64,000 nucleotides of DNA from Methylobacillus glycogenes JCM 2850 (GCF_000617925.1 NZ_BAMT01000002.1:62001-126000); one strand, 5' to 3'; counted from the stretch's first letter, positions 1 to 8,239 are shown. A program made the numbers and translations. Notes: generated by a model from the sequence alone, not told the origin.

Positions 1-581
1 TCATGCATTGCCGTGATGGTTCGCTACTGCAAGTGAGTTACGACAACAAGGGTAATACCAAGCAGAAGCCGACCAAGGTGTTCCACGCCGAGAACGAGTA
101 TCTGCTCAACAATCCCTTCTACTCCAACTCCATCAACCGTCTGGCCTGGCCAACTTATGAAGGCAAGGTATTCCAGGCCAAGTTGTCCGAGTCTGGCGCT
201 GAGTTCTTGAAGCCTATCGAAGTCTTCACCGACAAAGAGAAGGCAGACAAATGGCGTCCAGGTGGCTGGATGACGATTGCCTACCACAAGGGCCGCAATG
301 AGCTTTACCTGCTGGCTGACCAACGCGAGAAGTGGACGCACAAGTTGCCTAGCCGCTTTGTCTTTGTGGTCGATGCCACCAGTGGCAAGCGCCTGCGCAA
401 GCTGGAACTCAAGCATGAGATTGATTCGATTGCGGTGAGCCAGGATGGTAGCCCTTACCTCTATGCCGTATCGGCAGAAGCGAAGTCCCTGTTCACATTC
501 GATGCAGTGTCTGGCAAGCAGCTAGGTACGCTGGATGAGTTGGGCCGCGCTCCTTCCATGGTCTTTGTGGCAGATAAGTGA
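1..581 (+). CDS. mauB: Methylamine dehydrogenase heavy chain, C-terminal part
   Basis: This is the 3' end of the large (alpha) subunit of periplasmic methylamine dehydrogenase, the TTQ enzyme that oxidises methylamine to formaldehyde and ammonia. The gene begins before the window; the first complete codon is at base 3 and about 192 residues remain. The sequence resembles the last blades of the MauB beta-propeller: [20 protein letters not shown], a [14 protein letters not shown] strand and [14 protein letters not shown] match what I know of the Paracoccus protein. It ends with TGA at 579-581, and mauE starts 4 bases later, so it is the upstream cistron of the mau operon visible here. Identification is strong because mauE, D, A, G, L, M and N follow in canonical order. 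Confidence 0.95.
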   Translation, partial: MHCRDGSLLQVSYDNKGNTKQKPTKVFHAENEYLLNNPFYSNSINRLAWPTYEGKVFQAKLSESGAEFLKPIEVFTDKEKADKWRPGGWMTIAYHKGRNELYLLADQREKWTHKLPSRFVFVVDATSGKRLRKLELKHEIDSIAVSQDGSPYLYAVSAEAKSLFTFDAVSGKQLGTLDELGRAPSMVFVADK

Positions 582-585
582 GTTG

Positions 586-1158
586 ATGATGGACTGGATA
601 GTCAATGACCCTACCGCAGCCGTATTTGCGTCACTGTTTGTGGCGCTGGTACTGGCGGCGGCAGCAATCCCCAAGTTTTACCATCCGGATGAGTTTCAGG
701 GTGTGGTAGCCAACTATCGTTTGCTGCCCAACTTCCTGGTCGCACCGTTTGCAAAACTTTTGCCCCTGGTGGAAGTGATCTGCGCCGTGGCGCTCGTGAT
801 CCCCGTCACACGTGAAATCGCTGCTTGTGTTGCGGCAGCGCTATTCATCATGTTTGCCGTAGCGATTGCGATCAACGTCGGGCGTGGACGCACCCATATC
901 GATTGCGGTTGCGTACGCCGCCCAACCAGCATGAGTCGCATAGGCATGTTCCATGTCATGCGTGCTCTGGCGCTGGCTGGCGTGAGTCTGTTCGCTGCTG
1001 CCATGCATGTGGAATACACCAGGATTTCGCTGGAATCCGGCGTCTTGGGCCTCGCAACCGCTGCGATGCTCGCATTGCTTTACTTGGGGGCTGACATGCT
1101 TGTTGGCTTTCCAGAAACCAAAAACAACCTCGATTTAAAAGGAAACTCAAATGACTAG
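586..1158 (+). CDS. mauE: Methylamine utilization protein MauE
   Basis: MauE is an integral membrane protein needed, together with MauD, for correct folding and disulfide formation of the cysteine-rich small subunit of methylamine dehydrogenase. The 190-residue product has four to five hydrophobic helices (about residues 10-30, 58-80, 82-100, 125-145, 150-170), typical of the DoxX-like MauE family, and a short motif CGCVRRP near residue 105. The start is set at the ATG at 586 (a second in-frame ATG follows at once); an earlier in-frame start would lie inside mauB. It overlaps mauD by 8 bases, which implies translational coupling. The role in maturation is family knowledge; only the membrane topology and context are visible here. 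Confidence 0.92.
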   Translation: MMDWIVNDPTAAVFASLFVALVLAAAAIPKFYHPDEFQGVVANYRLLPNFLVAPFAKLLPLVEVICAVALVIPVTREIAACVAAALFIMFAVAIAINVGRGRTHIDCGCVRRPTSMSRIGMFHVMRALALAGVSLFAAAMHVEYTRISLESGVLGLATAAMLALLYLGADMLVGFPETKNNLDLKGNSND

Positions 1159-1765
1159 TGGAATTCTGATTGGCTCGAATGTGCTGCTGTGGGGCGCTTT
1201 TCTGGCTCTGGCAGCGCTGATGCTGGGTGTGATACGCCAGATTGGCCTGTTGCACGAACGTTCGGCTCCCCTGGGCGCCATGATGATAGATCACGGCCCG
1301 GATATCGGTGAACGCTCGCCGACCTTTGCCTTGACGACGATAGACGGCACCCCGGTGACCGTTGGTCGTGCCGTCAAGCCAGGCCGCGCCAGCCTGCTGA
1401 TGTTTACAGGCCCATCGTGCCCCATCTGCCAGAAGTTGCTGCCTATCATCCGCTCGGTAGCGGGTGTAGAAGCGGCTGACGTGATTCTGATCAGTGATGG
1501 TACCCAGGCAGAACACCGCGAGTTCCTGCGCAACCACCCATTGGAAGACGAGCTGTATGTGGTATCGGCTGAAGTGGGCATGCGCTACCAGGTTTCCAAG
1601 GTGCCTTACGGTGTGTTGCTGGATGCAGATGGCGTGATTCTGGCCAAGGGTCTGTGCAATACACGCGAGCATGTGGAAAGCCTGTTCGAAACCAAGCGTC
1701 TTGGTCATGCATCCCTGCAGAACTTCCTCAAGGATGACAGCACTGCGCACAAGCACGTGCACTAA
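1151..1765 (+). CDS. mauD: Thioredoxin-like disulfide maturation protein MauD
   Basis: MauD is a membrane-anchored thioredoxin-fold protein that acts in the periplasm on the disulfide-rich MauA subunit. The 204-residue product has an N-terminal membrane anchor (about residues 5-27) and a thioredoxin-like domain with the redox motif CPIC in [12 protein letters not shown] (around residue 95). A cis-proline loop is suggested by [13 protein letters not shown]. The ATG at 1151 overlaps the end of mauE. MauA has about 14 cysteines in its mature part, so a dedicated oxidase/isomerase next to it makes sense. The ending, rich in His and Lys, is poorly conserved. Confidence 0.93.
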   Translation: MTSGILIGSNVLLWGAFLALAALMLGVIRQIGLLHERSAPLGAMMIDHGPDIGERSPTFALTTIDGTPVTVGRAVKPGRASLLMFTGPSCPICQKLLPIIRSVAGVEAADVILISDGTQAEHREFLRNHPLEDELYVVSAEVGMRYQVSKVPYGVLLDADGVILAKGLCNTREHVESLFETKRLGHASLQNFLKDDSTAHKHVH

Positions 1766-1797
1766 TGACCGTTTGAACTTACGGAGAAGATACGGAA

Positions 1798-2358
1798 ATG
1801 AAAAATAATTCAGGGTTTGATTCAAAAATAGAAAAGCTGGCACGTGTCACCGCCAGCAAGACCGGCCGCCGCGGTTTCATCGGCAAGCTCGGTGGTTTCC
1901 TGGTGGGTTCGGCCTTGCTGCCGCTGCTGCCGGTGGACCGTCGTGGCCGCCTCAATGAAGCTCAGGCTGCCACTACCGGCAACCTGACACGCAGCGGTTT
2001 CAAGCCACAGGACAAAGATCCCAAGGCGTGTGACTACTGGCGTCATTGTTCCATTGACGGCAATCTTTGTGATTGTTGCGGTGGTACCTTGACCTCCTGC
2101 CCACCCGGCTCCAGCCTCTCACCCAGCTCCTGGGTGGCAAGTTGCTACAACCCGGGCGATCAGCAGACCTATCTGATTGCCTACCGCGATTGCTGCGGCA
2201 AGCAAACTTGCGGTCGTTGCAGCTGCGTTAACACCCAGGGCGAACTGCCTATCTACCGTCCTGAGTTCTCGAATGACATCGTATGGTGCTTCGGTGCTGA
2301 TAACGATGCCATGACTTACCACTGCACCATCTCGCCTGTTGTTGGTAAGGCGAGCTAA
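1798..2358 (+). CDS. mauA: Methylamine dehydrogenase light chain (TTQ subunit)
   Basis: This is the small (beta) subunit that carries the tryptophan tryptophylquinone cofactor. The 186-residue precursor has a long leader with a twin-arginine motif (TGRRGFIGK, residues 22-30), a hydrophobic stretch and a probable cleavage near AQA at residues 55-57. The two Trp that form TTQ are W112 (SSWVASC) and W163 (DIVWCFG); aligned to Paracoccus numbering (57 and 108) the offset is 55, and the catalytic aspartates Asp32 and Asp76 then fall on D87 (SIDG) and D131 (YRDCC), both present. The mature part is cysteine-rich, as expected of the multi-disulfide subunit. All active-site residues are intact, so the enzyme should be functional. 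The neighbours mauE, D and G supply its maturation. Confidence 0.97.
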   Translation: MKNNSGFDSKIEKLARVTASKTGRRGFIGKLGGFLVGSALLPLLPVDRRGRLNEAQAATTGNLTRSGFKPQDKDPKACDYWRHCSIDGNLCDCCGGTLTSCPPGSSLSPSSWVASCYNPGDQQTYLIAYRDCCGKQTCGRCSCVNTQGELPIYRPEFSNDIVWCFGADNDAMTYHCTISPVVGKAS

Positions 2359-2423
2359 ATCACCTGGGCAAGAAGCAGATGATAGCGAGATGTAAACCCG
2401 TCGTTAGCCGCATGAAGCTGACC

Positions 2424-3440
2424 ATGAAGTTAACGAAAGTGAGCAGCAAGCATCTGCTTCTTGTATTGGGTATGTTGTCGGTGATGGGTGTCAGCTGGGC
2501 AGCCGAGCTTCCTCCGCGGGAAAAATTTCGGCGTCCTGCAGACATTCCATCGCCCCAGTCCAATCCCTTGACCGCGGAAAAGATTGCGCTAGGCAAGACC
2601 TTGTTTTTCGATGCGCGTCTTTCCCGCGACAAGGGCATGGCCTGTGCTACCTGTCATGCGCCAGACAAGCACTGGAGTGATGCCCGTATATTGCCCCTGC
2701 GTGCCGATGGCATTGCCAATGCGCGCCGCACCCCCACTGTGCTCAATAGCGCCTGGCTGGCTGCCCTGATGTGGGATGGCCGCGCCAGTTCCCTGGAAAA
2801 CCAGGCAGTGTTGCCGATTACCACCGCACACGAAATGAATTTTGACATGGCAGCGCTGGTGCAGCGCCTGCATGAAATCCCCGGTTATCAGCCCCTGTTT
2901 CAGCAAGCGTTTGGCGATAGCGAGATTACCCCTACACGCGTAACGCAATCGCTTGCCAGCTTCCAGCGTACCCTGGTTTCGAGAGAAGCCGCGTTTGACC
3001 GCTGGGTGGCGGGCGATGACCTCGCCATCAGCGAAGAAGCCAAGCAGGGCATGGCGCTGTTTACAGGCAAGGCCAATTGTGTGGCCTGCCATAGCTCCTG
3101 GCGGTTTACCGATGACAGCTTCCACGATATCGGCCTCAAGACCGCAGACCTGGGACGCGGCAGCAAAGTGCCGCCTGAAGTGACCCTGATGCAATACGCC
3201 TTCAAAACCCCCAGCCTGCGTGATCTGCCGATTAATGGCCCATATATGCACGACGGCTCCATGCACAGTCTGCAACAAGTCATCCAGCACTATGTAGACG
3301 GCGGCATCAAGCGTAAAAGCCTGTCGAACGAGATGAAGAAATTTCAGTTAAGCGAAACTGAAGTCGGCTATCTGGTGGAATTCATCAAGACCCTGGATGG
3401 TGGCCCTTTGGCCATAGAACCCCCTGTAATGCCGGAATAA
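2424..3440 (+). CDS. mauG: Diheme maturation enzyme MauG
   Basis: MauG is a periplasmic diheme c-type cytochrome, related to bacterial cytochrome c peroxidases, that completes TTQ formation on pre-MADH. Two heme-binding motifs are visible, CATCH (bases about 2643-2657) and CVACH (about 3078-3092). The segment PYMHDGS followed by QHYVDGG aligns with the peroxidase region where the Met axial ligand sits; here a Tyr occupies the place, in line with the unusual His/Tyr heme of MauG (alignment by eye). The start is uncertain: in-frame ATGs occur at 2379, 2412 and 2424. I chose 2424 because it gives a compact signal peptide ending near SWAAE. It lies about 65 bases after mauA in the same operon. 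Confidence 0.93.
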   Translation: MKLTKVSSKHLLLVLGMLSVMGVSWAAELPPREKFRRPADIPSPQSNPLTAEKIALGKTLFFDARLSRDKGMACATCHAPDKHWSDARILPLRADGIANARRTPTVLNSAWLAALMWDGRASSLENQAVLPITTAHEMNFDMAALVQRLHEIPGYQPLFQQAFGDSEITPTRVTQSLASFQRTLVSREAAFDRWVAGDDLAISEEAKQGMALFTGKANCVACHSSWRFTDDSFHDIGLKTADLGRGSKVPPEVTLMQYAFKTPSLRDLPINGPYMHDGSMHSLQQVIQHYVDGGIKRKSLSNEMKKFQLSETEVGYLVEFIKTLDGGPLAIEPPVMPE

Positions 3441-3444
3441 AGCC

Positions 3445-3981
3445 ATGAATCATCAGTATCACAATCGCTACACCAATCCCCGTCGCCAGCAGCCTGCTGC
3501 GCAGGCCATCAGTGAAACGCAACGCTGGCGTCTGGCCGCAAGAATGCATTTGCTTAGCTGGTGCCTAGTGCTTTTTGTCGCGTTTCATCTGGCTGGTTGC
3601 GCCAGTGTGCCGCCAACACCAGATCACCAACTGGCCTTGAACCACCATGAGTTCATGGCCTGGGATTTTGTCGCCAAGCCTGGCGAGCAGATTTCCATCA
3701 CCAACCAGTCAGATATTGCCCATAGCCTCTACATCACCTCACCCGCAGGTCAGGTGGTCAATCTGGGCGTGCAATTACCCGGACGTACCGTGTATTGGCG
3801 CATCCCGCGTGATGGTGCCGGGGATTACCTGATTCAGTGCTGGATACACCCCATCATCCGCGCCACGCTGCAGGTGCAAGGCATAGCCAAGAAAACGGAT
3901 GCAGCACAGACACTAACCCCAGCTGAAACAAAAAGCGTAGCCCAGAAACCAGACTCGGCAGCACTGCATAAAACCCACTAA
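3445..3981 (+). CDS. mauL: MauL, amicyanin-like cupredoxin-domain lipoprotein
   Basis: MauL is a mau-cluster protein of unknown biochemical function. The 178-residue product has a hydrophobic segment (residues 35-50) ending in a lipobox-like LAGC (Cys52), which suggests a lipoprotein or membrane anchor; an internal ATG at 3544 would give a cleaner lipoprotein signal. Residues 65-145 look like a small cupredoxin: H93 (IAHSLY), C132 and H135 (QCWIHPII). The His-Cys distance of 39, the CxxHP motif and the following strand match amicyanin (His53, Cys92, His95), but the axial Met98 position is Ile138. The tail after 146 is rich in Ala, Thr and Lys and probably disordered. It lies 4 bases after mauG and 50 before mauM. 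Confidence 0.85.
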   Translation: MNHQYHNRYTNPRRQQPAAQAISETQRWRLAARMHLLSWCLVLFVAFHLAGCASVPPTPDHQLALNHHEFMAWDFVAKPGEQISITNQSDIAHSLYITSPAGQVVNLGVQLPGRTVYWRIPRDGAGDYLIQCWIHPIIRATLQVQGIAKKTDAAQTLTPAETKSVAQKPDSAALHKTH

Positions 3982-4031
3982 TGCCATAAGTCACTGGCCA
4001 TTTTCTAGCAAGCAGCGGGAAGGAGCACATC

Positions 4032-4733
4032 ATGAGCGATCAAGAGCAAAGCCGTCCCGAACAAGAGCAGGGCCAGCCTGAGATAGCAGAGCCAGAGCGC
4101 CGCAAAGCCTTCAAGAAAGTATTCAAAAAGCTAGGGGCGGCCGTGGTAGTCACCATGCTGGGCCGCGCCATGATCAGCGCCAAGCCTGCCCCCGCAGCTT
4201 TAGCCTTGCGTCCGCCCGGGGCGCTGCCGGAGAAGGAGTTTGATGCGGCCTGTATACGCTGTGGCCTGTGCGTGGAAGATTGCCCGTTTGATATCCTGCA
4301 TCTGGCTAGCTGGACCGACCCCGCACCGCTAGGCACCCCTTATTTCACCGCGCGCAATGAACCCTGCCGCATGTGTTATGACATCCCCTGCGTTAAGGCC
4401 TGCCCCACCGGGGCGTTGAATCCGCTGCTGGTGGATATCAAAAAAGCCGATATGGGTGTGGCGGTGCTGGTAGATCACGAAACCTGCCTCAACTACAAAG
4501 GGCTGACCTGCAGCATCTGCGTACGCGTGTGCCCAATACGCGGCGAGGCCATCAGCCTCAAGCCCATGAGCAATGAGCTAGGTGTGTTGCAGATTCCCAC
4601 CGTGGATAGCAGCAAATGCACAGGCTGCGGCACCTGCGAAAAACACTGTGTGCTGGAAGAAGCCGCCATCCGGGTATTGCCGCGTAACCTGGGGCTGGGC
4701 ATATCCGGCACCCATGCCGTAGGCAGGCGCTGA
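4032..4733 (+). CDS. mauM: Ferredoxin-type protein MauM (NapG-like)
   Basis: MauM is a polyferredoxin related to NapG of periplasmic nitrate reductase clusters. The 233-residue product has a charged N terminus, a hydrophobic segment with an upstream basic stretch (about residues 22-50), and four 4Fe-4S cysteine motifs: CIRCGLCVEDCP, CRMCYDIPCVKACP, a third around CSICVRVCP, and CTGCGTCEKHC. By analogy with NapGH, it probably passes electrons together with MauN between the quinone pool and a periplasmic partner, but its role in methylamine metabolism has not been shown to be essential in all hosts. A good ribosome site (AAGGAG, about 4019-4024) precedes the ATG. mauN starts 2 bases after its stop. 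Confidence 0.92.
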   Translation: MSDQEQSRPEQEQGQPEIAEPERRKAFKKVFKKLGAAVVVTMLGRAMISAKPAPAALALRPPGALPEKEFDAACIRCGLCVEDCPFDILHLASWTDPAPLGTPYFTARNEPCRMCYDIPCVKACPTGALNPLLVDIKKADMGVAVLVDHETCLNYKGLTCSICVRVCPIRGEAISLKPMSNELGVLQIPTVDSSKCTGCGTCEKHCVLEEAAIRVLPRNLGLGISGTHAVGRR

Positions 4734-4735
4734 TC

Positions 4736-5530
4736 ATGCGCATGCCCAGCATCTCCAGTGCCCAGGATTTTCTCTACCGCAAGCGCTGGTTGTATAGCCG
4801 CCGCATAGTGCAGGTCATCATCCTGCTCTCCTTTCTCACTCTGCCCGGCATAGGCCGTATCGCCGATGGTAACCTTTCTTCCAGCACCTGGTTTGGCGTA
4901 GGGCTGACCGACCCTTATGTCATGCTGCAATCCTGGCTGGCAGGTGGGCCTATGTTTTTGCCTGCGGTAGCCGGGGCCTTGCTGGTGGGGGCGTTTTACG
5001 CGCTGTTTGGCGGCAGGATTTACTGTAGTTGGGTGTGCCCTATCAATCTGGTGACCGATCTGGCCTATTGCTTGCGCCAGAAATTCAATATCAAGGCCAA
5101 TATGACTATGTCCAGAGAGTTGCGCGCTGGCATCTTGCTGTTGTCACTGGTGCTTTGCCTGATTACCGGCACCCTGGCCTGGGAAAGTATCAACCCCATT
5201 ACCCTGTTCCAACGCGAACTGCTCTGGGGTTCAGCTGCAGGCGCCACCATACTCATGGGCCTGTTCCTGTTTGATCTGCTGGTGAGTCGCCGTGGCTGGT
5301 GCGGGCATTTATGCCCGGTGGGTGCGTTTTACGCCTACCTCGGGCGCTATGGCCGCGTGCGGGTAACCGCCACCACAGCAGGCAGTTGCTCGGGCTGTGG
5401 CTCCTGCATCAAGGTTTGCCCGGAGCCGCATGTATTGGCCCCTGTAGTCTCAAAAAATGCCAGTGCCGTCACCCATGGTGATTGCACGCGCTGCGGTGCC
5501 TGCCTGGATCAATGTACACTGGTGCATTGA
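4736..5530 (+). CDS. mauN: Membrane ferredoxin-type protein MauN (NapH-like)
   Basis: MauN is the membrane partner of MauM and resembles NapH. The 264-residue product has about four transmembrane helices (around residues 22-42, 72-95, 125-145, 155-175). Two cysteine-proline motifs characteristic of NapH-type quinol oxidising proteins are seen, SWVCPI and GHLCPVG, and two 4Fe-4S motifs lie near the C terminus (CSGCGSCIKVCPEP and CTRCGACLDQC). It is the last gene of the mau operon, which has the order known from methylotrophic beta-proteobacteria (B-E-D-A-G-L-M-N). No strong terminator follows on this strand; the hairpin shared with the convergent azurin gene at about 5691-5719 may serve both. 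Confidence 0.92.
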   Translation: MRMPSISSAQDFLYRKRWLYSRRIVQVIILLSFLTLPGIGRIADGNLSSSTWFGVGLTDPYVMLQSWLAGGPMFLPAVAGALLVGAFYALFGGRIYCSWVCPINLVTDLAYCLRQKFNIKANMTMSRELRAGILLLSLVLCLITGTLAWESINPITLFQRELLWGSAAGATILMGLFLFDLLVSRRGWCGHLCPVGAFYAYLGRYGRVRVTATTAGSCSGCGSCIKVCPEPHVLAPVVSKNASAVTHGDCTRCGACLDQCTLVH

Positions 5531-5681
5531 ACATGACGCTAGACCTCAAGCCTGGCAATCTGCGGGGTATTCCTATCGTGGTAAAAAATAATCTGAAAGA
5601 AAAATGCAGTGGGAAATTGGCAGTGATAAGACAGTGCTTAGGTCTTGATGCTCATGCAGAAAAATGAGCAGGCCTTAGAGC

Positions 5682-5720
5682 AAAAATAAAGACGGCATGG
5701 AGGGAAGTAGTCATGCCGCC
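5682..5720 (-). terminator. Rho-independent terminator of the azurin gene
   Basis: On the minus strand GGCGGCATG pairs with CATGCCGTC (9 pairs, one G-U) across a loop of about 11 bases and is followed by TTTATTTTT. It lies 13 bases after the azurin stop codon. The hairpin may also slow transcription arriving from mauN, but the plus-strand side lacks a good T run. Confidence 0.75.
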
Positions 5721-5732
5721 TTTATGCAGGGA

Positions 5733-6176
5733 TTACTCTTCCAGTTTCAGCGTACCGCGCATCATGGAGAAGTGACCGGGGTAAGAGCAGAAGTAGGTAT
5801 AAGCCTCATCCTTGCTCAAAGCGCTGACCTTGAATTTCACCGAAGTCTTTTCACCGCCACCAATGATAGGGGTGAAGGCAATCACGCGCTTATCGCCAGG
5901 GGTGACAAAGTTGTTGTCTGCACCAGCATGAGCGCCTTCCTTGGCTACATCACCCACATCTGCACTCTTGGCCAAGACCCAGTTGTGGCCCATGCCGGTC
6001 TTGGGCATATGACCCTTGTGCTCAAAGTTGACGGTGAATTCCGCGCAGCTGGCTGGCACGCTGATGGAACGTGTGCTGTAAGTCATGGTGTCACCGCTGG
6101 TGACCGTGGTTTCGCATGAAGCGGCAGAAGCGATTGCGGGTGCAAAAGCCAGTGCCAGCAGAATTAGAGAACGCAT
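5733..6176 (-). CDS. azu: Azurin (blue copper protein)
   Basis: Azurin is a periplasmic type 1 copper electron carrier. The 147-residue precursor has an 18-residue signal peptide ending ASA. The copper ligands are all present with correct spacing: H64 (GMGHNW), C130, H135 and M139 (CSYPGHFSMM), and the conserved disulfide pair C21-C44 is kept with the usual separation of 23. In methylotrophs such as Methylobacillus an azurin takes the place of amicyanin as acceptor of methylamine dehydrogenase. Here it lies convergent with mauN and no mauC is seen, so the same role is likely (inference). AGGATTC just before the ATG is a plausible ribosome site. Confidence 0.96.
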   Translation of the reverse strand: MRSLILLALAFAPAIASAASCETTVTSGDTMTYSTRSISVPASCAEFTVNFEHKGHMPKTGMGHNWVLAKSADVGDVAKEGAHAGADNNFVTPGDKRVIAFTPIIGGGEKTSVKFKVSALSKDEAYTYFCSYPGHFSMMRGTLKLEE

Positions 6177-6431
6177 GATGAATCCTGTATCGAGAATTAT
6201 TGGACTGCCAATTCTAGGGATATTGCGGTGGGGATGATGGTAAAAAGTGGCATGACATGCATGTGCTGGCCATTATTACGAAATCTCTGGATCAAGGAAG
6301 GCGGATAGGGTGAAAACCCACCCATGCAAAGCGTGATTGCTAGTGATAAGGACATGCAGTGAACGTAGACATTACGGTCTTAATGCATGCCAAAGTTGAG
6401 GACGGGGCGGGGGCGCTTGGCCTGTGAATGA

Positions 6432-6713
6432 TTAGCGCTTGTCAGCAAGCTGATATATCGCGTTGCGTTCACGCTTACCTACGGCAATTACCAGCACCAG
6501 CAACTCCTGGTCTCGTACTTCATACACTAGCCTATAGCCTATGCTGCGGAGTTTGATTTTATAGCGATCTTTGTGGCCGCTTAGTTTGGCAGAAGGTACA
6601 CGTGGGTTCTGTAAGCGTTGTGCCAGCTTGGCCTTGAAGTGCTCACGGATATGCGCATCGAGTTTACGCCATTCTTTCAGCGCATCTTGCACAAAACCCA
6701 GCTCATAGCTCAT
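6432..6713 (-). CDS. RelE/ParE-type toxin
   Basis: This 93-residue basic protein matches the RelE toxin fold: an N-terminal YELGFVQDALKEWRKLD segment, a basic central strand (SGHKDRYKIKLRSIGYRLVYEV) and a C-terminal VIAVGKRERNAIY, where Arg residues typical of RelE-type mRNA interferases occur. Toxins of this family cleave mRNA in the ribosomal A site. It overlaps the upstream antitoxin gene by 11 bases, the usual arrangement for a coupled toxin-antitoxin operon. Both reading frames are intact, so the pair is probably active. The exact subfamily cannot be decided by eye. Confidence 0.9.
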   Translation of the reverse strand: MSYELGFVQDALKEWRKLDAHIREHFKAKLAQRLQNPRVPSAKLSGHKDRYKIKLRSIGYRLVYEVRDQELLVLVIAVGKRERNAIYQLADKR

Positions 6714-6951
6714 CTAGCTTGACCTTGACCACAGGCTGTCCTGCACGCGCATCGGCAACTGCATTCAACTCAAGATCCTCAAGTCTTTCCATCATCGCTT
6801 CATAGGTTTTTGCAGGGATGCAATAAAAGGCAGGGGCATTTCGATTCAGAATGGCAACCGGGAAACCTTCGCCAGCCGCGACTGTGCCCATAGGGTTTTT
6901 CTTGAGTTCAGAAACGCTGGCGGTAGTTTCTGCGAGAATCAAATGTGACAT
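6703..6951 (-). CDS. Antitoxin, Phd/YefM type
   Basis: This 82-residue acidic protein starts with ILAETTASVSELKKNPMGTV, the DNA-binding N terminus typical of Phd/YefM (StbD-like) antitoxins, continues with FPVAILNRNAPAFYCIPAKTYEAM and ends in a flexible tail that would wrap the toxin. It is the first gene of the pair and is probably autoregulated with the toxin. A possible -10 (TATTAT) lies about 40 bases upstream on the minus strand. The pair is isolated between azurin and a PEP-CTERM gene, with no adjacent mobile element. Confidence 0.9.
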   Translation of the reverse strand: MSHLILAETTASVSELKKNPMGTVAAGEGFPVAILNRNAPAFYCIPAKTYEAMMERLEDLELNAVADARAGQPVVKVKLDEL

Positions 6952-7048
6952 GATCAGCCTGGAGTCTGTTTATGAGTGCCAATAATAGTACCTTAAACTG
7001 GTCTTTTCAATGCCATGACAAATGCAGCGCTGTATGCCTATGCTAGTC

Positions 7049-7090
7049 ATAAAAAAACCGACCAGCCTTTTGGGCGGTCGGTTTTTCTGG
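7049..7090 (-). terminator. Terminator after the PEP-CTERM gene
   Basis: ACCGACC (7057-7063) pairs with GGTCGGT (7076-7082), with further GCC/GGC pairing inside the loop. On the minus strand the stem is followed by seven T. The plus-strand side also has five T after the stem, so it may act in both directions. Confidence 0.85.
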
Positions 7091-7107
7091 GGGGTAATTT
7101 CTAGTGC

Positions 7108-7758
7108 TTAAGCTTGTTGCTTGCGACGTGCTGCAAAGCCTACCAGTGCCAGACCGCCCAGCAACAGTGCGTACTCAGAAGGCTCTGGTACAGCCGCTAC
7201 CACCTGGTCAAGCTGGAAAGCGAAGGAGTTAGCATGCACTTCTGTGGAGAACTGTACAGAGATGGCTTCGATGCCAGTCAGGCTGCTCAGATCCCAGGAG
7301 AAATACTTGTATTCAGCGCTGGCATCATTGCTGTCTACTAGGGCAGCTACATAATCAAGACCACCAATGGTGTAAGTCAGTGAAACACCGTAAACGCCAG
7401 TGCCTGTGCCGCCTGGAGCGCTGTGGCTCTGGAACACGACAGAAGACAGACCGGAAGCAATGGTGGTGTCAGTCAGCGTGAAGGTAGATTCAGTGCCTTG
7501 CCATTGGTAAAGGCCACCACCCGCTGGGTAGGCGCTACCTGCAATACGCGTCAATACGGCATCGCTGGAATCTGCCACGTTAGCAGTGTAACCAGCAGCC
7601 AGTTGTGCGGCAGTCAAAGGTGAAACCAGCTTGTTCCAGCCGTTGAATTCTGCGGAGTCGATGACATCAACAAAAGGAGCTGCAGTGGTGTTCGCGTAAG
7701 CGGAGGCAGAGAAGACGCTGGCAGCAAGCACGGCTGTGCTCATGATTGTTTTGAACAT
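7108..7758 (-). CDS. PEP-CTERM sorting domain protein
   Basis: This 216-residue secreted protein has an N-terminal signal peptide (cleavage near AYA, residue 22) and a C-terminal PEP-CTERM signal: VPEPSEYALLLGG, a hydrophobic helix and a basic end AARRKQQA. Such tails are recognised by an exosortase (EpsH/XrtA type), which exports or anchors the protein at the cell surface, often with exopolysaccharide. The body has many Ser, Thr and Gly residues and two patterns of beta strands but no recognised enzymatic motif, so the function is unknown. No exosortase gene is in the window. Its promoter region overlaps a possible Fur box. Confidence 0.9.
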   Translation of the reverse strand: MFKTIMSTAVLAASVFSASAYANTTAAPFVDVIDSAEFNGWNKLVSPLTAAQLAAGYTANVADSSDAVLTRIAGSAYPAGGGLYQWQGTESTFTLTDTTIASGLSSVVFQSHSAPGGTGTGVYGVSLTYTIGGLDYVAALVDSNDASAEYKYFSWDLSSLTGIEAISVQFSTEVHANSFAFQLDQVVAAVPEPSEYALLLGGLALVGFAARRKQQA

Positions 7759-7827
7759 GGTAAATCCCCTAAATAGTTTAAAGCGGTTGCTATGAGCGCT
7801 TCCGCCTTTAGTTAATTACGAATGCAA

Positions 7828-7856
7828 ACGATAATGCCTATCATTTGTAATGTCAA
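7828..7856 (-). promoter_or_regulatory. Sigma-70 promoter with overlapping Fur-like box
   Basis: Read on the minus strand, TTGACA (7851-7856) is followed after 17 bases by TATCGT (7828-7833), a good -35 and a fair -10 for the PEP-CTERM gene that starts at 7758. The plus-strand bases 7830-7848, GATAATGCCTATCATTTGT, match 13 of 19 positions of the classical Fur consensus. A repressor bound here would cover the promoter. Confidence 0.5.
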
Positions 7857-8063
7857 CTATTTTATGTTCTGGTTGTCTATAGCGGTATTTCTATATGCAC
7901 TTTGATCGTACATATCTTGCTCGATTTGGCTGGTGCTGATCTGCTAGCACGGATGTAAGTGGGCGTAGGGGGTAAGACTAAGGGATGTGTGGGAACTACA
8001 ACTACTTTCGCTGTAGCGGGATGTTGAGTACTCAAGGTTAAGACAGGATTAGGCTTGCTCAGG

Positions 8064-8100
8064 ATAAAAAAATGCCCGGCGCTTAAGGGACGCCGGGCTG
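8064..8100 (-). terminator. Terminator-like hairpin downstream of the VOC gene
   Basis: GCCCGGCG (8074-8081) pairs perfectly with CGCCGGGC (8091-8098). On the minus strand the stem is followed by AT and a run of six to seven T. It is 140 bases beyond the stop of the minus-strand gene at 8240. Confidence 0.65.
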
Positions 8101-8239
8101 TAGTGAACTAATGTGTCGAGGAGGAGGACACAGGAGAAAATGCAGTTTAGCCAGCGAGTATGACCGCAGGGTGACAGCGCTGTAACAGCGCAGTGACAAG
8201 CGGGATCAGGACTGGGGTATCCGCATTAAATCGGGAGTA

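Larger units (their letters stand above)
7759..8239. other. Long intergenic region with several inverted repeats
   Basis: No convincing gene is seen in these 481 bases. The right end of the PEP-CTERM promoter (to 7856) is followed by about 200 bases without notable structure. Then come a terminator-like hairpin (8074-8098), an inverted TGTGTC/GACACA pair around a purine run AGGAGGAGG (8112-8132), a seven-codon ORF with a good ribosome site (ATG at 8140) and a perfect 15-base palindrome GCGCTGTAACAGCGC at 8177-8191. I assign no function to the small ORF. Confidence 0.5.

Noticed and set aside
956..1843. 295-codon ORF opposite mauE and mauD
   Set aside because: It crosses two clear genes in antisense and has no plausible protein features.
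8140..8163. Seven-codon ORF with a good ribosome site (AGGAG)
   Set aside because: Too short to support without expression or conservation data; no regulated gene follows on that strand.
8171..8197. GTGACAGCG-like repeats as a possible CRISPR or iteron array
   Set aside because: Only two or three partial copies with no regular spacing; best described as a single palindrome.
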